Counted from the stretch's first letter, positions 29,380-40,381 are shown. The stretch is 64,000 bases of DNA from Burkholderia plantarii (GCF_001411805.1 NZ_CP007212.1:1798001-1862000), one strand, 5' to 3'. Numbers and translations: made by a program. Notes: generated from the letters alone by a model not told the origin.

Positions 29380-30282
29380 ATGCCCGATTCCCTCCAGTCT
29401 TCCCCTTCCGCCGCGCCGCGCGAACGCCAAGTGCAGTGCGCGAGCCCGGCGGGTCTCCACCGGATCGCCTACACCGAGTGGGGCGACCCCGCCAATCCGC
29501 GCGTGCTGGTCTGCGTCCACGGCCTGACGCGCTCGGGTCGCGATTTCGACCGTCTCGCGGCAGCGCTCGCCGACCGCTACCGCGTGATCTGTCCCGACGT
29601 GGCCGGACGCGGCCGTTCCGGCTGGCTCGCCGATCCGCGCCTCTACGGTTTGCCGCAATATGTATCCGATATGGTCACGCTGATCGCGCGGCTCGACGTC
29701 GAGCGCGTCGACTGGTTCGGCACCTCGATGGGCGGGCTGATCGGCATGGTGCTTGGCGGCCTGCCCGACACGCCGATCGCGAAGATGCTGATCAACGACG
29801 TCGGGCCGCGCATCGAGCCCGGCTCGCTCGCGCGGATCGGCGACTACCTCGGCCGCGACACCCATTACGCGTCGGAGCAGGCGGGCGTCGATCATCTCGC
29901 GGCGCTGGCCGCCACGTTCGGGCCGCTGACGGCCGACGACTGGCGCGAGATCAACCGGCCGCTGCTGCGCGAGGACCCGGCGGGCGGCTGGCGCGTGCGC
30001 TACGACCCGCGCATCGCCGAGCCGTTCACGGCCACCACGCCCGAGCAGATCGTGGCCGGAGAGGCGATTCTGTGGCATTCGCTCGAAGCGTTCGCGGGGC
30101 CGCTGCTGGTGGTGCGCGGGGCCGAATCGGACCTGCTCTCGGCGGCCACCTTCGCCGAGATGAAGGCGCGTGGCCGGGCCGTGTCGGGTGTCGAGATTCC
30201 CGGCGTCGGGCATGCGCCGGCCTTCCTCGATCCGGCACAGATTACGATTGCCCGCCAATTTTTCGTCGAAGACGCGTCATAA
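29380..30282 (+). CDS. Alpha/beta-hydrolase
   Basis: 300-residue alpha/beta-hydrolase fold protein. The oxyanion-hole segment VCVHGLTRSGRDFD (about 46-59), nucleophile elbow GTSMGG with Ser near 116, and a C-terminal acid and His (GVGHAPAFLD, about 282-291) give a complete triad. No signal peptide. The substrate is unknown; family members include esterases, haloalkane dehalogenases and meta-cleavage hydrolases. RidA follows 83 bases downstream. Confidence 0.87.
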   Translation: MPDSLQSSPSAAPRERQVQCASPAGLHRIAYTEWGDPANPRVLVCVHGLTRSGRDFDRLAAALADRYRVICPDVAGRGRSGWLADPRLYGLPQYVSDMVTLIARLDVERVDWFGTSMGGLIGMVLGGLPDTPIAKMLINDVGPRIEPGSLARIGDYLGRDTHYASEQAGVDHLAALAATFGPLTADDWREINRPLLREDPAGGWRVRYDPRIAEPFTATTPEQIVAGEAILWHSLEAFAGPLLVVRGAESDLLSAATFAEMKARGRAVSGVEIPGVGHAPAFLDPAQITIARQFFVEDAS

Positions 30283-30365
30283 TATGCAGTTCGGCCGCGC
30301 CGCGAAGCTCGCCGCGCGCCGTTTTCCAACCCGCCGTTTTCCAACCTTTCTTTCCGGGAATTTCC

Positions 30366-30719
30366 ATGGCAGTCATTCGTCATCACGTCGGTCCCCGTCT
30401 TTCCGAAACCGCGGTCTACAACGGCACGGTCTACCTGGCCGGCCAGATCGCCGAGGACACCGCCCAGGACATCAAGGGCCAGACGCGGGAAGTGCTGGGC
30501 CACATCGACCGCCTGCTCGCCGAAGTCAACAGCGACAAGGCGAACCTGCTGTCGGTGCAGATCTACATCACCGACATGGCGAACTTCGCCGGCATGAACG
30601 AAGTGTGGGAAGGCTGGGTCGTGCAGGGCGCCACGCCGCCGCGCGCGACCGTCGAGGCCAAGCTCGCGAACCCGGCCTGCCTCGTGGAAGTGGTGGTGGT
30701 CGCCGCGCAGAAGGCCTGA
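30366..30719 (+). CDS. RidA/YjgF family protein
   Basis: 117-residue RidA-superfamily protein, which typically hydrolyses reactive enamine/imine intermediates of PLP enzymes. Recognisable features are YNGTVYLAGQIAED near the N-terminus and the ARG-containing C-terminal segment PPRATVEAKLANPACLVEVVVVA, whose Arg binds carboxylates in active members. The ATG at 30366 follows a weak ribosome site. Confidence 0.88.
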   Translation: MAVIRHHVGPRLSETAVYNGTVYLAGQIAEDTAQDIKGQTREVLGHIDRLLAEVNSDKANLLSVQIYITDMANFAGMNEVWEGWVVQGATPPRATVEAKLANPACLVEVVVVAAQKA

Positions 30720-30769
30720 GCGCGCCGATTCCAAATTGATACTGCGCTGATCCCGATCCCCGCCCGCCC

Positions 30770-32998
30770 ATGAACGTCGATTCCGCCGCTCCCGTGTCGC
30801 CCGCGTTCGACGACGTGCTCGCGTTCGTCCGCGAGCACGCCGGCGACGCGCTGCAGCCGTCGGGCGAGCGGCTCGTCGATCACGCGGCCGGCATCGTCGC
30901 GATCATGCGCACGCTCAACGTCGATCCGCATGCGGTGCAGGCCGCCGCGCTGTTCGCGCTGACGCCGCATCTGCACGATCCCGACGCCGAAATCACGCAG
31001 CGCTTCGGCGAGGAAGTCGCGAAGCTGGTGGCCGACACGCGCAAGCTGCTGAAGCTCGGCTCCGTCAGCCTGATCGCGGCGCGCCAGGCGAGCGACGGCA
31101 GCCGTGACGCGCAGGCCGAGCGCCGCGCGCAGATCGAGGCGCTTCGCAAGATGCTGCTCGCGTTCGCGCAGGACATCCGCGTGGTGGTGATCCGGCTCGC
31201 CTCGCGGCTGCAGTCGCTGCGCTACTACGCGGCCGCCAGGCTGCAGCCGCCGCCCGACGTGGCGCGCGAGACGCTCGACATCTACGCGCCGCTCGCGAAC
31301 CGGCTCGGCATCTGGCAGCTGAAGTGGGAGCTCGAGGATCTCGCGTTCCGCTTCGAGGATCCGGTCACCTACAAGCGCATCGCGAAGCTGCTCGACGAGA
31401 AACGCGTCGAGCGCGAGGCCTACGTCACGCATGCGATCGCGCGGCTCGAGCAGGAGCTCGCCGCGGCGCAGATCCAGGCCGAGGTCAGCGGCCGGCCGAA
31501 ACACATCTACAGCATCTGGCGCAAGATGCGCGGCAAGGAGCTCGACTTTTCCGAGCTCTACGACGTGCGGGCCTTCCGCGTGATCGTGCCCGACATCAAG
31601 GATTGCTACGCGGTGCTCGGCATCGTCCATCATCTGTGGCAGCCGGTGCCGCGCGAGTTCGACGACTACATCTCGCGGCCCAAGCCGAACGGCTACAAAT
31701 CGCTGCACACCGTCGTGATCGGCGACGACGGCCGCGCGTTCGAGGTCCAGATCCGCACCCAGGAGATGCACCGCTTCGCCGAATACGGCGTGGCCGCGCA
31801 CTGGCGCTACAAGGAGGCCGGCGCGCGCGGTTACGGCGGCCAGTTTTCGGCCGGCGACAAGTACGACGAGAAGATCGCCTGGTTGCGGCAGCTGCTGGCC
31901 TGGAAGGACGAGGTGTCCGACGGTGCGGCCGCCGAGGCCGGCAACGAGGCCTGGGCCCAGCTGCGTGAGACCTCGCTCGACGACGACCACATCTACGTGC
32001 TGACTCCGCAGGCGCGCGTGATCGCGCTGCCGCACGGCGCGACGCCCGTCGATTTCGCCTTCCACCTGCACAGCGAGCTGGGCCACCGCTGCCGCGGCGC
32101 GCGCGTGGACGGCGCGATGGTGCCGCTCAACACGCCGCTCGCGAACGGCCAGACGGTCGAGATCGTCGCCGTGAAGGAGGGCGGCCCGTCGCGCGACTGG
32201 CTCAACCCGCAACTCGGCTACCTGCAGAGCGGCCGCGCGCGCCAAAAGGTGCGCGCCTGGTTCAACCTCGTCGACCAGCAGGAAATCATCACGCGCGGGC
32301 GCGCGCTCGTCGAAAAGACGCTGCAGCGCGAGGGCAAGACCTCGGTGAACCTCGAAAGCCTCGCGGCGAAGCTCGGCTTCAAGGCGCCGGAGGAGCTGTT
32401 CGCCGCGGTCGGCAAGGAAGAGTTCAGTCTGCGCCACGTCGAACACGCGCTGTCCGACGCGCCGCCGCCCGAGCCCGAAGCGGAAGTGCCGGAGCAGTTC
32501 GAGAAGCGCAGCAGCGGTTCGAGCGTCGCGCACGGGGCCTCGACGGGCGTGCTGGTGGTCGGCGTCGACGCGCTGCTCACGCAGCTCGCGCGCTGCTGCC
32601 GGCCGGCGCCGCCCGATCCGATCAGCGGCTTCGTCACGCGCGGCAAGGGCATGTCGATCCATCGCAGCGACTGCGCGATGTTCCAGCGCATGGCCGAGCG
32701 CGCTCCCGAGCGCGTGCTGCAGACCACCTGGTCCGCCGACGTGCTGGGTGGACGCGGCGCGTCGGTCTATCCGGTCGACCTGATGATCGATGCGAGCGAC
32801 CGGCAAGGGCTGCTGCGCGACATCTCCGAAGTGTTCGCGCGCGAGAAGATGAACGTGATCGGCGTGAAGACGCAGAGCCGGCGCAACGCGGCCGTCATGC
32901 AGTTCACGGTCGAGGTGTCGAATTCGGCTCAGGTGCAGCGCGCCTGCACGCTGCTCGGCGAGGTGGCCGGCGTGGTGCGCGCGACGCGCAAGACCTGA
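30770..32998 (+). CDS. relA: GTP pyrophosphokinase RelA (synthetase, hydrolase domain degenerate)
   Basis: Ribosome-associated (p)ppGpp synthetase, 742 residues. The N-terminal pseudo-hydrolase lacks the His-Asp pair (AALFALTPHLHDPDAEI in its place). The synthetase domain (about 240-390) contains YDVRAFRVIV, the RelA-type EFDD motif, PKPNGYKSLHTVV and FEVQIRTQEMHRFAEYGVAAHW. TGS (about 405-465, HIYVLTPQARVIALP), helical/zinc-finger (RCCRPAPPDPI) and ACT (about 665-740) domains follow. EFDD instead of the SpoT-type RFKD marks a monofunctional synthetase. Confidence 0.95.
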   Translation: MNVDSAAPVSPAFDDVLAFVREHAGDALQPSGERLVDHAAGIVAIMRTLNVDPHAVQAAALFALTPHLHDPDAEITQRFGEEVAKLVADTRKLLKLGSVSLIAARQASDGSRDAQAERRAQIEALRKMLLAFAQDIRVVVIRLASRLQSLRYYAAARLQPPPDVARETLDIYAPLANRLGIWQLKWELEDLAFRFEDPVTYKRIAKLLDEKRVEREAYVTHAIARLEQELAAAQIQAEVSGRPKHIYSIWRKMRGKELDFSELYDVRAFRVIVPDIKDCYAVLGIVHHLWQPVPREFDDYISRPKPNGYKSLHTVVIGDDGRAFEVQIRTQEMHRFAEYGVAAHWRYKEAGARGYGGQFSAGDKYDEKIAWLRQLLAWKDEVSDGAAAEAGNEAWAQLRETSLDDDHIYVLTPQARVIALPHGATPVDFAFHLHSELGHRCRGARVDGAMVPLNTPLANGQTVEIVAVKEGGPSRDWLNPQLGYLQSGRARQKVRAWFNLVDQQEIITRGRALVEKTLQREGKTSVNLESLAAKLGFKAPEELFAAVGKEEFSLRHVEHALSDAPPPEPEAEVPEQFEKRSSGSSVAHGASTGVLVVGVDALLTQLARCCRPAPPDPISGFVTRGKGMSIHRSDCAMFQRMAERAPERVLQTTWSADVLGGRGASVYPVDLMIDASDRQGLLRDISEVFAREKMNVIGVKTQSRRNAAVMQFTVEVSNSAQVQRACTLLGEVAGVVRATRKT

Positions 32999-33082
32999 GC
33001 GCGTCGCGATCGGCCCCGCGAGGCGAAGACAGCGCGCGGGGTGCATCAGCCCCGGACCGTTTCCCGCGCTGCACAAAGCGCT

Positions 33083-33111
33083 TGTCACATCTGAAAAAGG
33101 TCCATATAATC
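33083..33111 (+). promoter_or_regulatory. Promoter of tRNA-Val
   Basis: TTGTCA at 33083-33088 and TATAAT at 33106-33111 with a 17-base spacer, ending 10 bases before the tRNA. A strong sigma-70 match. Confidence 0.85.
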
Positions 33112-33121
33112 GTGTTTCTTC

Positions 33122-33198
33122 AGGCTCGTAGCTCAGTTGGTTAGAGCACCACCTTGACATGGTGGGGGTCGTTGGTTCGAATCCAATCGAGCCTACCA
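33122..33198 (+). tRNA. tRNA-Val(GAC)
   Basis: A complete 77-base cloverleaf: acceptor arms AGGCTCG and CGAGCCT, D-arm GCTC..GAGC, anticodon stem CCACC/GGTGG around loop TTGACAT (anticodon GAC), T-arm with GGTTCGAATCC, and an encoded ACCA end. GAC reads valine codons GUC/GUU. Confidence 0.96.
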
Positions 33199-33356
33199 AC
33201 GACATCGGCTCCGGCGCGGCGCGCTGGAGCGGCAGTAGGCACTTCTACTCAAACTCAAAAGGGCGAATACGGTTATGACGCCGCGAACGTTGACCGAAAC
33301 CACTTCGGAACGACGCTAGTCGAGGAACCTGTTCGCCAGTAGTTCGGATGCATCAG

Positions 33357-33392
33357 AATGCGGCCCCTCGAAAGCGGGGCCGCATTTTTTTT
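33357..33392 (+). terminator. Strong intrinsic terminator between tRNA-Val and thrS
   Basis: ATGCGGCCCC and GGGGCCGCAT form a 10-bp perfect stem followed by a run of T. It ends the tRNA transcript, or, since it lies only about 60 bases before the thrS start, may act as a thrS leader attenuator. No tRNA-like or T-box element was seen. Confidence 0.9.
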
Positions 33393-33449
33393 GGTCGTTT
33401 TTCAACGCATTGCCTGCCGCTTCCGGTCGGCATCACGGAGAGTGCCCTT

Positions 33450-35357
33450 ATGGTTTCGATACGCCTGCCCGACGGCTCAGTGCGACAGTACGAGCATCCG
33501 GTGACCGTTGCCGAAGTGGCTGCCTCGATCGGCCCCGGTCTCGCCAAGGCCGCGCTCGGCGGCAAGCTCGACGGCGAACTCGTCGACACGTCCGCGCTGA
33601 TCGATCACGACGCGTCGCTCGCGATCGTGACCGACAAGGATGCCGACGGCCTCGACATCATCCGCCACTCCGCGGCCCACCTGCTTGCCTACGCGGTCAA
33701 GGAGCTGTACCCCGAGGCGCAGGTGACGATCGGGCCGGTGATCGACAACGGTTTCTACTACGACTTCTCGTACAGCCGGCCGTTTACGCCGGAAGATCTC
33801 GAGAAGATCGAGAAGCGCATGCAGGAACTCGCGAAGAAGGACGAGCCGGTGTCGCGGCGCGTCGTCTCGCGCGCCGAGGCGGTGGACTACTTCCGCAGCA
33901 TCGGCGAGAAGTACAAGGCCGAGATCATCGAATCGATTCCGTCGAGCGACGAGATCAAGCTTTATTCGCACGGCGGCTTCACCGACCTGTGCCGCGGCCC
34001 GCACGTGCCGTCCACCGGCAAGCTGAAGGTGTTCAAGCTGATGAAGGTGGCCGGCGCCTACTGGCGCGGCGACTCGAAGAACGAGCAGTTGCAGCGCATC
34101 TACGGCACTGCCTGGACGAAGAAGGAAGACCAGGACGCCTACCTGCACATGCTCGAGGAGGCGGAGAAGCGCGACCACCGCAAGCTCGCCAAGCAGCTCG
34201 ACCTGTTCCACATGCAGGAAGAGTCGCCGGGCATGGTGTTCTGGCATCCGAAGGGCTGGACGCTCTGGCAGCAGGTCGAGCAGTACATGCGCCGCCGCGT
34301 CAACGACGCCGGCTATCTCGAGATCAAGACGCCGATGATCATGGACCGTTCGCTCTGGGAGGCATCGGGCCACTGGCAGAACTATCGCGAGAACATGTTC
34401 ACGACCGAGTCGGAGAAGCGCGACTACGCGATCAAGCCGATGAACTGCCCCGGTCACGTGCAGGTGTTCAATCACGGCCTGCGCTCGTATCGCGACCTGC
34501 CGCTGCGCTACGCGGAATTCGGCTCGTGCCACCGCAACGAGGCGTCGGGCGCGCTGCACGGCCTGATGCGCGTGCGCGGCTTCGTGCAGGACGATGCGCA
34601 CATCTTCTGCACCGAGGATCAGTTCATCGCCGAGTCGATCGCGTTCAACGAACTCGCGATGAGCGTCTACAAGGATTTCGGGTTCGATCAGATCGCGATC
34701 AAGCTGTCGCTGCGCCCGGAGCAGCGCGCCGGCACCGACGAAACCTGGGACCGTGCCGAGCAAGGGCTGCGCGACGCGCTGACCGCCTGCGGGCTCGAGT
34801 GGGAAGAACTGCCGGGTGAAGGCGCGTTCTACGGCCCGAAGATCGAGTACCACATCAAGGACGCGCTCGGCCGGTCGTGGCAATGTGGCACGCTGCAGCT
34901 CGACATGGTGCTGCCGGAGCGCCTTGGCGCCGAGTACGTCGCCGAGGACAACGGCCGCCGCCGGCCGGTCATGCTGCACCGCGCGATCGTCGGTTCGATG
35001 GAGCGTTTCCTCGGGATTCTGATCGAGCACCATGCCGGCGCGATGCCCGCCTGGCTCGCTCCGGTGCAGGTCGTCGTGATGAATATTGCGGAAAGCCAGG
35101 TCGATTATGCGAGGTCTTTAGCCCAATCTTTGCAAAAACAAGGGCTTAGGGTGGAGGCCGATTTGCGCAACGAGAAGATTAGCTATAAAATACGCGAGCA
35201 TACGCTCGAGAAAGTCCCGTACCTGCTGGTTGTCGGTGACAAGGAGCGTGAAGCACAAACGGTAGCCGTGCGTGCCCGTGGCGGCGTCGACCTTGGCGTA
35301 ATGCCGGCCGAAGCCTTCGTTGAGCGCCTGCAGCAGGATCTGCGGGCGTTCAAGTAA
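33450..35357 (+). CDS. thrS: Threonine--tRNA ligase
   Basis: Class II synthetase of 635 residues (E. coli 642). TGS domain at about 1-61 ([22 protein letters not shown]), editing domain about 62-225 with [16 protein letters not shown], catalytic core with [21 protein letters not shown] and the zinc ligands Cys-His-His, then anticodon domain. The ATG at 33450 gives the standard N-terminus; the frame stays open 34 codons upstream through the terminator, which is not plausible coding sequence. First gene of the thrS-infC-rpmI-rplT-pheST block. Confidence 0.97.
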   Translation: MVSIRLPDGSVRQYEHPVTVAEVAASIGPGLAKAALGGKLDGELVDTSALIDHDASLAIVTDKDADGLDIIRHSAAHLLAYAVKELYPEAQVTIGPVIDNGFYYDFSYSRPFTPEDLEKIEKRMQELAKKDEPVSRRVVSRAEAVDYFRSIGEKYKAEIIESIPSSDEIKLYSHGGFTDLCRGPHVPSTGKLKVFKLMKVAGAYWRGDSKNEQLQRIYGTAWTKKEDQDAYLHMLEEAEKRDHRKLAKQLDLFHMQEESPGMVFWHPKGWTLWQQVEQYMRRRVNDAGYLEIKTPMIMDRSLWEASGHWQNYRENMFTTESEKRDYAIKPMNCPGHVQVFNHGLRSYRDLPLRYAEFGSCHRNEASGALHGLMRVRGFVQDDAHIFCTEDQFIAESIAFNELAMSVYKDFGFDQIAIKLSLRPEQRAGTDETWDRAEQGLRDALTACGLEWEELPGEGAFYGPKIEYHIKDALGRSWQCGTLQLDMVLPERLGAEYVAEDNGRRRPVMLHRAIVGSMERFLGILIEHHAGAMPAWLAPVQVVVMNIAESQVDYARSLAQSLQKQGLRVEADLRNEKISYKIREHTLEKVPYLLVVGDKEREAQTVAVRARGGVDLGVMPAEAFVERLQQDLRAFK

Positions 35358-35406
35358 CCGCCCTGGCAGCGCGGCTCGTTTTTTTAATTTTTAGAGGAAA
35401 CGTAAC

Positions 35407-35931
35407 ATCGCTACTGATAAGTCGTCGCATCGCATCAACGGTGAAATCAACGCGCCGGAAGTGCGTCTGGTCGGAGTCGATGGGGAGCCCATCGGCATCG
35501 TGAAACTCGCCGATGCCTTCCGTAAATCGGAAGAACTGGATGTTGATCTGGTGGAAATCGCGCCGCAGGCCGTTCCCCCCGTTTGCCGTCTGATGGACTA
35601 CGGCAAGTTCAAGTACCAGGAGTCCAAGAAGCAGCACGAAGCGAAGCTGAAGCAGAAGGTCATCCAGGTCAAGGAAGTGAAGTTCCGCCCGGGTACCGAC
35701 GATGGCGATTACAACGTCAAGCTTCGCAATCTGGTGCGCTTCCTCGAGGAAGGCGACAAGACAAAGATCACGTTGCGTTTCCGCGGCCGCGAAATGGCTC
35801 ACCAGGAAATCGGCATGCGCATGCTCGAACGCCTGCGCACCGATCTCGACGAAGTCGGTCAGGTCGAGCAGATGCCGAAGATGGAAGGGCGCCAGATGAT
35901 CATGGTGCTCGCTCCGAAGAAGAAGAAGTAA
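35407..35931 (+). CDS. infC: Translation initiation factor IF-3, with ATC start codon
   Basis: IF-3 keeps 30S subunits free and proofreads start-codon choice. The conserved beginning [22 protein letters not shown] is encoded only if translation starts at ATC (35407-35409), preceded by AGAGGAA eight bases upstream. No ATG, GTG or TTG exists at that place; the next GTG (35461) would remove the first 18 conserved residues. This mirrors E. coli infC, which starts at AUU and autoregulates because IF-3 rejects such codons. The product is 174 residues with N- and C-domains joined by a basic linker, ending in PKKKK. Confidence 0.93.
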   Translation: MATDKSSHRINGEINAPEVRLVGVDGEPIGIVKLADAFRKSEELDVDLVEIAPQAVPPVCRLMDYGKFKYQESKKQHEAKLKQKVIQVKEVKFRPGTDDGDYNVKLRNLVRFLEEGDKTKITLRFRGREMAHQEIGMRMLERLRTDLDEVGQVEQMPKMEGRQMIMVLAPKKKK

Positions 35932-35935
35932 TCGC

Positions 35936-36121
35936 GATGCCGCCGCGTGATGCGCGGCGGCATCCACGCAGTTCGGCGCCACGCCCCTCAAGGGCGGCGT
36001 GCCAACCGACGGCGTCCGCGCAAGCGGCGCCGTACACAAGTGGACTGGGTTTCAAAGGGCGGAGCCAGGGCGAAAGCCAGCCGCACACCCATCTCCATCT
36101 AATAAACTGGAGTTGTTCGTC
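35936..36121 (+). promoter_or_regulatory. Structured leader before rpmI-rplT
   Basis: The 190-base gap between infC and rpmI contains a perfect 11-bp hairpin (GATGCCGCCGC 35936-35946 with GCGGCGGCATC 35954-35964) without a T-run and a second weaker one around 35976-36002. In E. coli, L20 represses rpmI-rplT through a structured leader here. Equivalence is inferred from position. Confidence 0.4.
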
Positions 36122-36319
36122 ATGCCTAAGATGAAGACCAAGAAGAGCGCCGCAAAGCGCTTCGTGGTGCGTCCGGGCGGTACCGTCAAGCGCGGTCAAG
36201 CCTTCAAGCGTCACATCCTGACCAAGAAAACCACGAAGAACAAGCGCCACCTGCGCGGCGCCACGGCAGTTCATGATTCCGATCTGAACTCCGTCCGCGC
36301 AATGCTGCCGTTCGCGTAA
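36122..36319 (+). CDS. rpmI: 50S ribosomal protein bL35
   Basis: 65-residue, very basic ribosomal protein with the family opening [20 protein letters not shown] and the middle [23 protein letters not shown] lies upstream of the ATG. Co-transcribed with rplT 28 bases downstream. Confidence 0.97.
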
Positions 36320-36347
36320 CCCTAACTGATACTCCAAGGAGAGAAAC

Positions 36348-36707
36348 ATGCCTCGAGTCAAACGTGGGGTAACCGCACGGGCCCGCCACAAGAAGATCAT
36401 CAACCTGGCCAAGGGTTATCGCGGTCGCCGCAATAACGTCTACCGCATCGCCAAGCAGGCGGTGATGCGCGCCGGCCAGTACGCCTATCGCGACCGCCGC
36501 AACAAGAAGCGTGTGTTCCGCGCACTGTGGATCACGCGTATCAACGCCGCGGTTCGTCAGCACGACATGACGTACAGCGTGTTCATCAACGGCCTGAAGA
36601 AGGCGTCGATCGAACTCGACCGCAAGGTGCTGGCCGATATGGCGGTGTTCGACAAGGCTGCTTTTGCCGCGATCGTCAAGCAGGTGAAAGCCGCCGTTGC
36701 AGCCTAA
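36348..36707 (+). CDS. rplT: 50S ribosomal protein bL20
   Basis: 119-residue basic protein needed for early 50S assembly. It begins [20 protein letters not shown] and contains [19 protein letters not shown], typical of the RNA-binding N-terminal extension. AAGGAGAG is the ribosome site. In E. coli it is also the autogenous repressor of this operon. Confidence 0.97.
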
Positions 36708-36773
36708 TTGCGAAATTAGCACTGCGTGGTCAGTTGCAGCGAAGCTCCGGTAGTCTCGGCCGCTGCAGCGAAA

Positions 36774-36799
36774 ACGGGGCTCATCCGAGCCCCGTTTTT
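36774..36799 (+). terminator. Intrinsic terminator or attenuator between rplT and pheS
   Basis: ACGGGGCTC and GAGCCCCGT form a perfect 9-bp stem with loop ATCC, followed by TTTT and preceded by AAAA. The 63 bases before it contain no Phe-codon-rich leader frame, so classical pheST attenuation is not supported; it may be a partial terminator. Confidence 0.8.
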
Positions 36800-36855
36800 G
36801 TTGGATCGAGCGATTCGCTCCCCGAGAACGATTGACGTTGGAAATGATGGGATCA

Positions 36856-37869
36856 ATGGATCTGGACCAGATTGTCGCTGACGCGAAGCAGGCCTTCGAA
36901 CAGGCTGCCGATATCACCACGCTCGAAAACGAGAAGGCTCGCTTTCTCGGCAAATCGGGCGCGCTGACCGAGCTGTTGAAAGGGCTCGGCAAACTCGATC
37001 CCGACACGCGCAAGACCGAAGGCGCGCGCATCAATGTCGCGAAGCAGCAGGTGGAAGGCGCCCTGACGGCGCGCCGCCAGGCGCTCGCCGACGCGCTGCT
37101 GAACCAGCGTCTCGCTTCCGAGGCGATCGACGTGACGCTGCCGGGTCGCGGCGCCGGCGCGGGCAGCCTGCACCCGGTGATGCGCACCTGGGAGCGTGTC
37201 GAGCAGATCTTCCGCTCGATCGGCTTCGATGTCGCCGATGGTCCCGAGATCGAAACCGACTGGTACAACTTCACCGCATTGAACAGCCCGGAGAACCATC
37301 CGGCGCGCTCGATGCAGGACACCTTCTACGTCGACGGCAAGGATGCCGACGGCCGCCAGCTGCTGCTGCGCACGCACACCAGCCCGATGCAGGTGCGCTA
37401 CGCGCGCATGAACCGGCCGCCGATCAAGGTGATCGCCCCGGGCCGCACCTATCGCGTCGACAGCGACGCGACGCACTCGCCGATGTTCAACCAGGTCGAA
37501 GGCCTGTGGATCGACGAGAACGTCAGCTTCGCGGACCTGAAGGGCGTCTACACCGATTTCCTGAAGAAATTCTTCGAGCGCGACGACATCCTCGTGCGCT
37601 TCCGCCCCTCGTATTTCCCGTTCACCGAGCCGTCGGCCGAGATCGACATGATGTTCGAGCACGGCAGGAACGCCGGCAGGTGGCTCGAGATCTCGGGCTC
37701 CGGCCAGGTCCACCCGACGGTGATCCGCAACATGGGTCTCGACCCGGAGCGCTATATCGGTTTTGCGTTCGGCAGCGGTCTCGAACGGCTCACGATGCTG
37801 CGCTACGGCGTGCAGGACCTGCGTCTGTTCTTCGAGAACGATCTGCGCTTCCTGCGCCAGTTCGCGTGA
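36856..37869 (+). CDS. pheS: Phenylalanine--tRNA ligase alpha subunit
   Basis: Catalytic subunit of the alpha2-beta2 enzyme, 337 residues. N-terminal coiled coil (about 1-85), then the class II core with [41 protein letters not shown] and motif 3 [17 protein letters not shown]. Three in-frame starts compete (TTG 36832, ATG 36844, ATG 36856); 36856 was chosen because [12 protein letters not shown] is the usual Burkholderia N-terminus. Confidence 0.95.
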   Translation: MDLDQIVADAKQAFEQAADITTLENEKARFLGKSGALTELLKGLGKLDPDTRKTEGARINVAKQQVEGALTARRQALADALLNQRLASEAIDVTLPGRGAGAGSLHPVMRTWERVEQIFRSIGFDVADGPEIETDWYNFTALNSPENHPARSMQDTFYVDGKDADGRQLLLRTHTSPMQVRYARMNRPPIKVIAPGRTYRVDSDATHSPMFNQVEGLWIDENVSFADLKGVYTDFLKKFFERDDILVRFRPSYFPFTEPSAEIDMMFEHGRNAGRWLEISGSGQVHPTVIRNMGLDPERYIGFAFGSGLERLTMLRYGVQDLRLFFENDLRFLRQFA

Positions 37870-37951
37870 CCCGCCGCGCGGCGCGCCCCGAGCGGGCGCC
37901 TCGCCGCGCGCCCCGCGGTATCGATCTAACCTGTTTCGAACGTAGACACTC

Positions 37952-40381
37952 ATGCAATTCCCTGAATCCTGGTTGAGAACCTTTGTCGATCCGCAACTGA
38001 CGACTGACGAGCTGTCGCACGCGCTGACGATGGCCGGGCTCGAAGTCGAGTCGCTGCGCCCGGCCGCGCCTCCGACCTCGCGCATCGTCGCAGGCCGCGT
38101 CCTCGAAGTGGTCAAGCATCCGGACGCGGACAAGCTGAACGTCTGCCAGGTCGATGCCGGCACGGGCACGACGCTGAACATCGTCTGCGGCGCGCCGAAC
38201 GTCGCACCGGGCATCAAGGTACCGGTCGCGCTGGTCGGCGCGGAACTGCCGCCCGCCGAGGAAGGCGGCGAGCCGTTCCTGATCCGGCTGTCGAAGCTGC
38301 GCGGCGTCGAAAGCCAGGGCATGCTCTGCTCGGCGCGCGAGCTGAAGCTGTCCGACGATCACAGCGGCCTGATGATCCTGCCCGAGGACACGCCGATCGG
38401 CCGCGACATTCGCGAGGTGCTGAACCTCGACGACACGATCTTCGAAATCAAGCTGACGCCGAACAAGGCCGACTGCCTGTCGGTGTACGGCATCGCGCGC
38501 GAGACCGCCGCGATCACGGGCGCGCCGCTGAAGGCCGTCGCGTTCGCGCCGGTCGCGATCGAGCTGAGCGAAACGCTGCCGGTGCGGATCTCCGCGCCGG
38601 ATCTGTGCGGCCGCTTCTCGGGCCGCGTGATTCGCGGCGTGAATGCGCGCGCGAAGACGCCGCAATGGATGGTCGAGCGCCTCGCGCGCTCGGGGCAGCG
38701 CAGCGTGTCGGCGCTGGTCGACATCTCGAACTACGTGATGTTCGAGCTCGGCCGCCCGTCGCACGTGTTCGATCTCGACAAGATCCACGGCGCGATCGAC
38801 GTGCGCTGGGGCAAGCGCGGCGAAACGCTGAAGCTGCTGAACGGCAACACGGTCGAGCTCGACGAGACGGTCGGCGTGATCGCCGACGAAGGGCAGGTCG
38901 AGAGCCTGGCCGGCATCATGGGCGGCGACAGCACGGCCGTCACGCTCGACACCACCAATATCTACCTCGAAGCGGCGTTCTGGTGGCCCGACAGCATCCG
39001 CGGCCGCTCGCGCAAGTACAACTTCGCGACCGACGCGGGCCACCGCTTCGAGCGCGGCGTCGATTATTCGACCACCGTCGAGCATCTCGAACGCATCACG
39101 CAACTGATCCTCGAGATCTGCGGCGGCCGGGCCGGCCCGGTCGACGACCAGGCGGTGAACCTGCCGTCGCGCGCGCCGGTCGCGATGCGCGTGGCGCGCG
39201 CGAACCGCATCATCGGCGTGGCGATCGGCGCCGACGAGATCGCCGACATCTTCACGCGTCTCGGCCTGGGCTTCGAGCGCGACGGCGACACCTTCCTGGT
39301 CACGCCGCCGCCGCATCGCTTCGACATCGAGATCGAGGAAGACCTGATCGAGGAAGTCGCGCGTATTTACGGATTCGAGAAGATCCCGGCGCGTCCGCCG
39401 GTGGCGACGAGCGAGATGCGCGCCACCAACGAGACGCAGCGCTCGATCCACACGGTCCGCCATGCGCTCGCCGCGCGCGATTACGCCGAGACGGTCAACT
39501 TCAGCTTCGTCGACGCCGACTGGGAGCGCGACTTCGCCGGCAACACGAATCCGGTGCGCCTGCTCAACCCGATCGCGAGCCAGCTGTCGGTGATGCGCAC
39601 CACGCTGTTCGGCAGCCTCGTCAACGTGCTGCGCCACAACCTGAACCGCCGCGCGGACCGCGTGCGCGTGTTCGAGGCCGGCCGCGTGTTCCTGGCCGAT
39701 CCGGCGATCGCGGCCGGTGAGCTGACGGTCGAGGGCTACGCGCAGCCGAAGCGCGTCGGCGCGCTCGCCTACGGCCCGCTGCTCGAGGAGCAATGGGGCG
39801 CGCCCACGCGCCAGGTCGATTTCTTCGACGTGAAGGGTGACATCGAGGCGCTGCTCGCGCCGGCGGTGGCGCGTTTCGTGAAGGCCGAGCATCCGGCGCT
39901 GCATCCGGGCCGCAGCGCGCGCATCGAGCTCGACGGCCGCGCGGTCGGCTGGATCGGCGAACTGCACCCGCGCCTGATGCAGCAATATGAGCTGCCGCAC
40001 GCGCCCGTGATGTTCGAGATCGATACCGACGCGCTGATCGCGCGCGCGCTGCCGGTGCCGACCGACGTGTCGAAATTCCCGCCGGTACGTCGTGATATCG
40101 CCGTGGTCGTCGATCAGGGGGTCGAGGCGCAGGCGCTGTTCGACGCGATGCGGAGCGCGCTCGCCGGTGACGCATGCAAGTTCGTCCAGAAGGTTGTACT
40201 CTTTGACGAATTTCGTGCAAAATCAAATACTTCCGGTGGTCTCGCCGCGCATGAGAAAAGCCTGGCGTTCCGCGTCACCTTGCAGGATCCCGCCGGGACG
40301 CTGCAGGACGAAGTGGTCGATCTGGCGATCCAGGCCCTCGTCGACAGCCTGCGTGGGTGCGGCGCGCGGTTGCGCGGCTGA
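37952..40381 (+). CDS. pheT: Phenylalanine--tRNA ligase beta subunit
   Basis: 809-residue subunit of normal length. It opens [22 protein letters not shown]. The EMAP-like tRNA-binding domain is at about 40-150, the B3/B4 editing domain about 215-385, B5 about 410-480, and the C-terminal ferredoxin-like anticodon-binding domain ([17 protein letters not shown]) at about 715-808. It lies 82 bases after pheS. Confidence 0.97.
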   Translation: MQFPESWLRTFVDPQLTTDELSHALTMAGLEVESLRPAAPPTSRIVAGRVLEVVKHPDADKLNVCQVDAGTGTTLNIVCGAPNVAPGIKVPVALVGAELPPAEEGGEPFLIRLSKLRGVESQGMLCSARELKLSDDHSGLMILPEDTPIGRDIREVLNLDDTIFEIKLTPNKADCLSVYGIARETAAITGAPLKAVAFAPVAIELSETLPVRISAPDLCGRFSGRVIRGVNARAKTPQWMVERLARSGQRSVSALVDISNYVMFELGRPSHVFDLDKIHGAIDVRWGKRGETLKLLNGNTVELDETVGVIADEGQVESLAGIMGGDSTAVTLDTTNIYLEAAFWWPDSIRGRSRKYNFATDAGHRFERGVDYSTTVEHLERITQLILEICGGRAGPVDDQAVNLPSRAPVAMRVARANRIIGVAIGADEIADIFTRLGLGFERDGDTFLVTPPPHRFDIEIEEDLIEEVARIYGFEKIPARPPVATSEMRATNETQRSIHTVRHALAARDYAETVNFSFVDADWERDFAGNTNPVRLLNPIASQLSVMRTTLFGSLVNVLRHNLNRRADRVRVFEAGRVFLADPAIAAGELTVEGYAQPKRVGALAYGPLLEEQWGAPTRQVDFFDVKGDIEALLAPAVARFVKAEHPALHPGRSARIELDGRAVGWIGELHPRLMQQYELPHAPVMFEIDTDALIARALPVPTDVSKFPPVRRDIAVVVDQGVEAQALFDAMRSALAGDACKFVQKVVLFDEFRAKSNTSGGLAAHEKSLAFRVTLQDPAGTLQDEVVDLAIQALVDSLRGCGARLRG

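Noticed and set aside
33154..33342. 62-codon frame starting within tRNA-Val
   Set aside because: It begins inside the tRNA and has no coding features.
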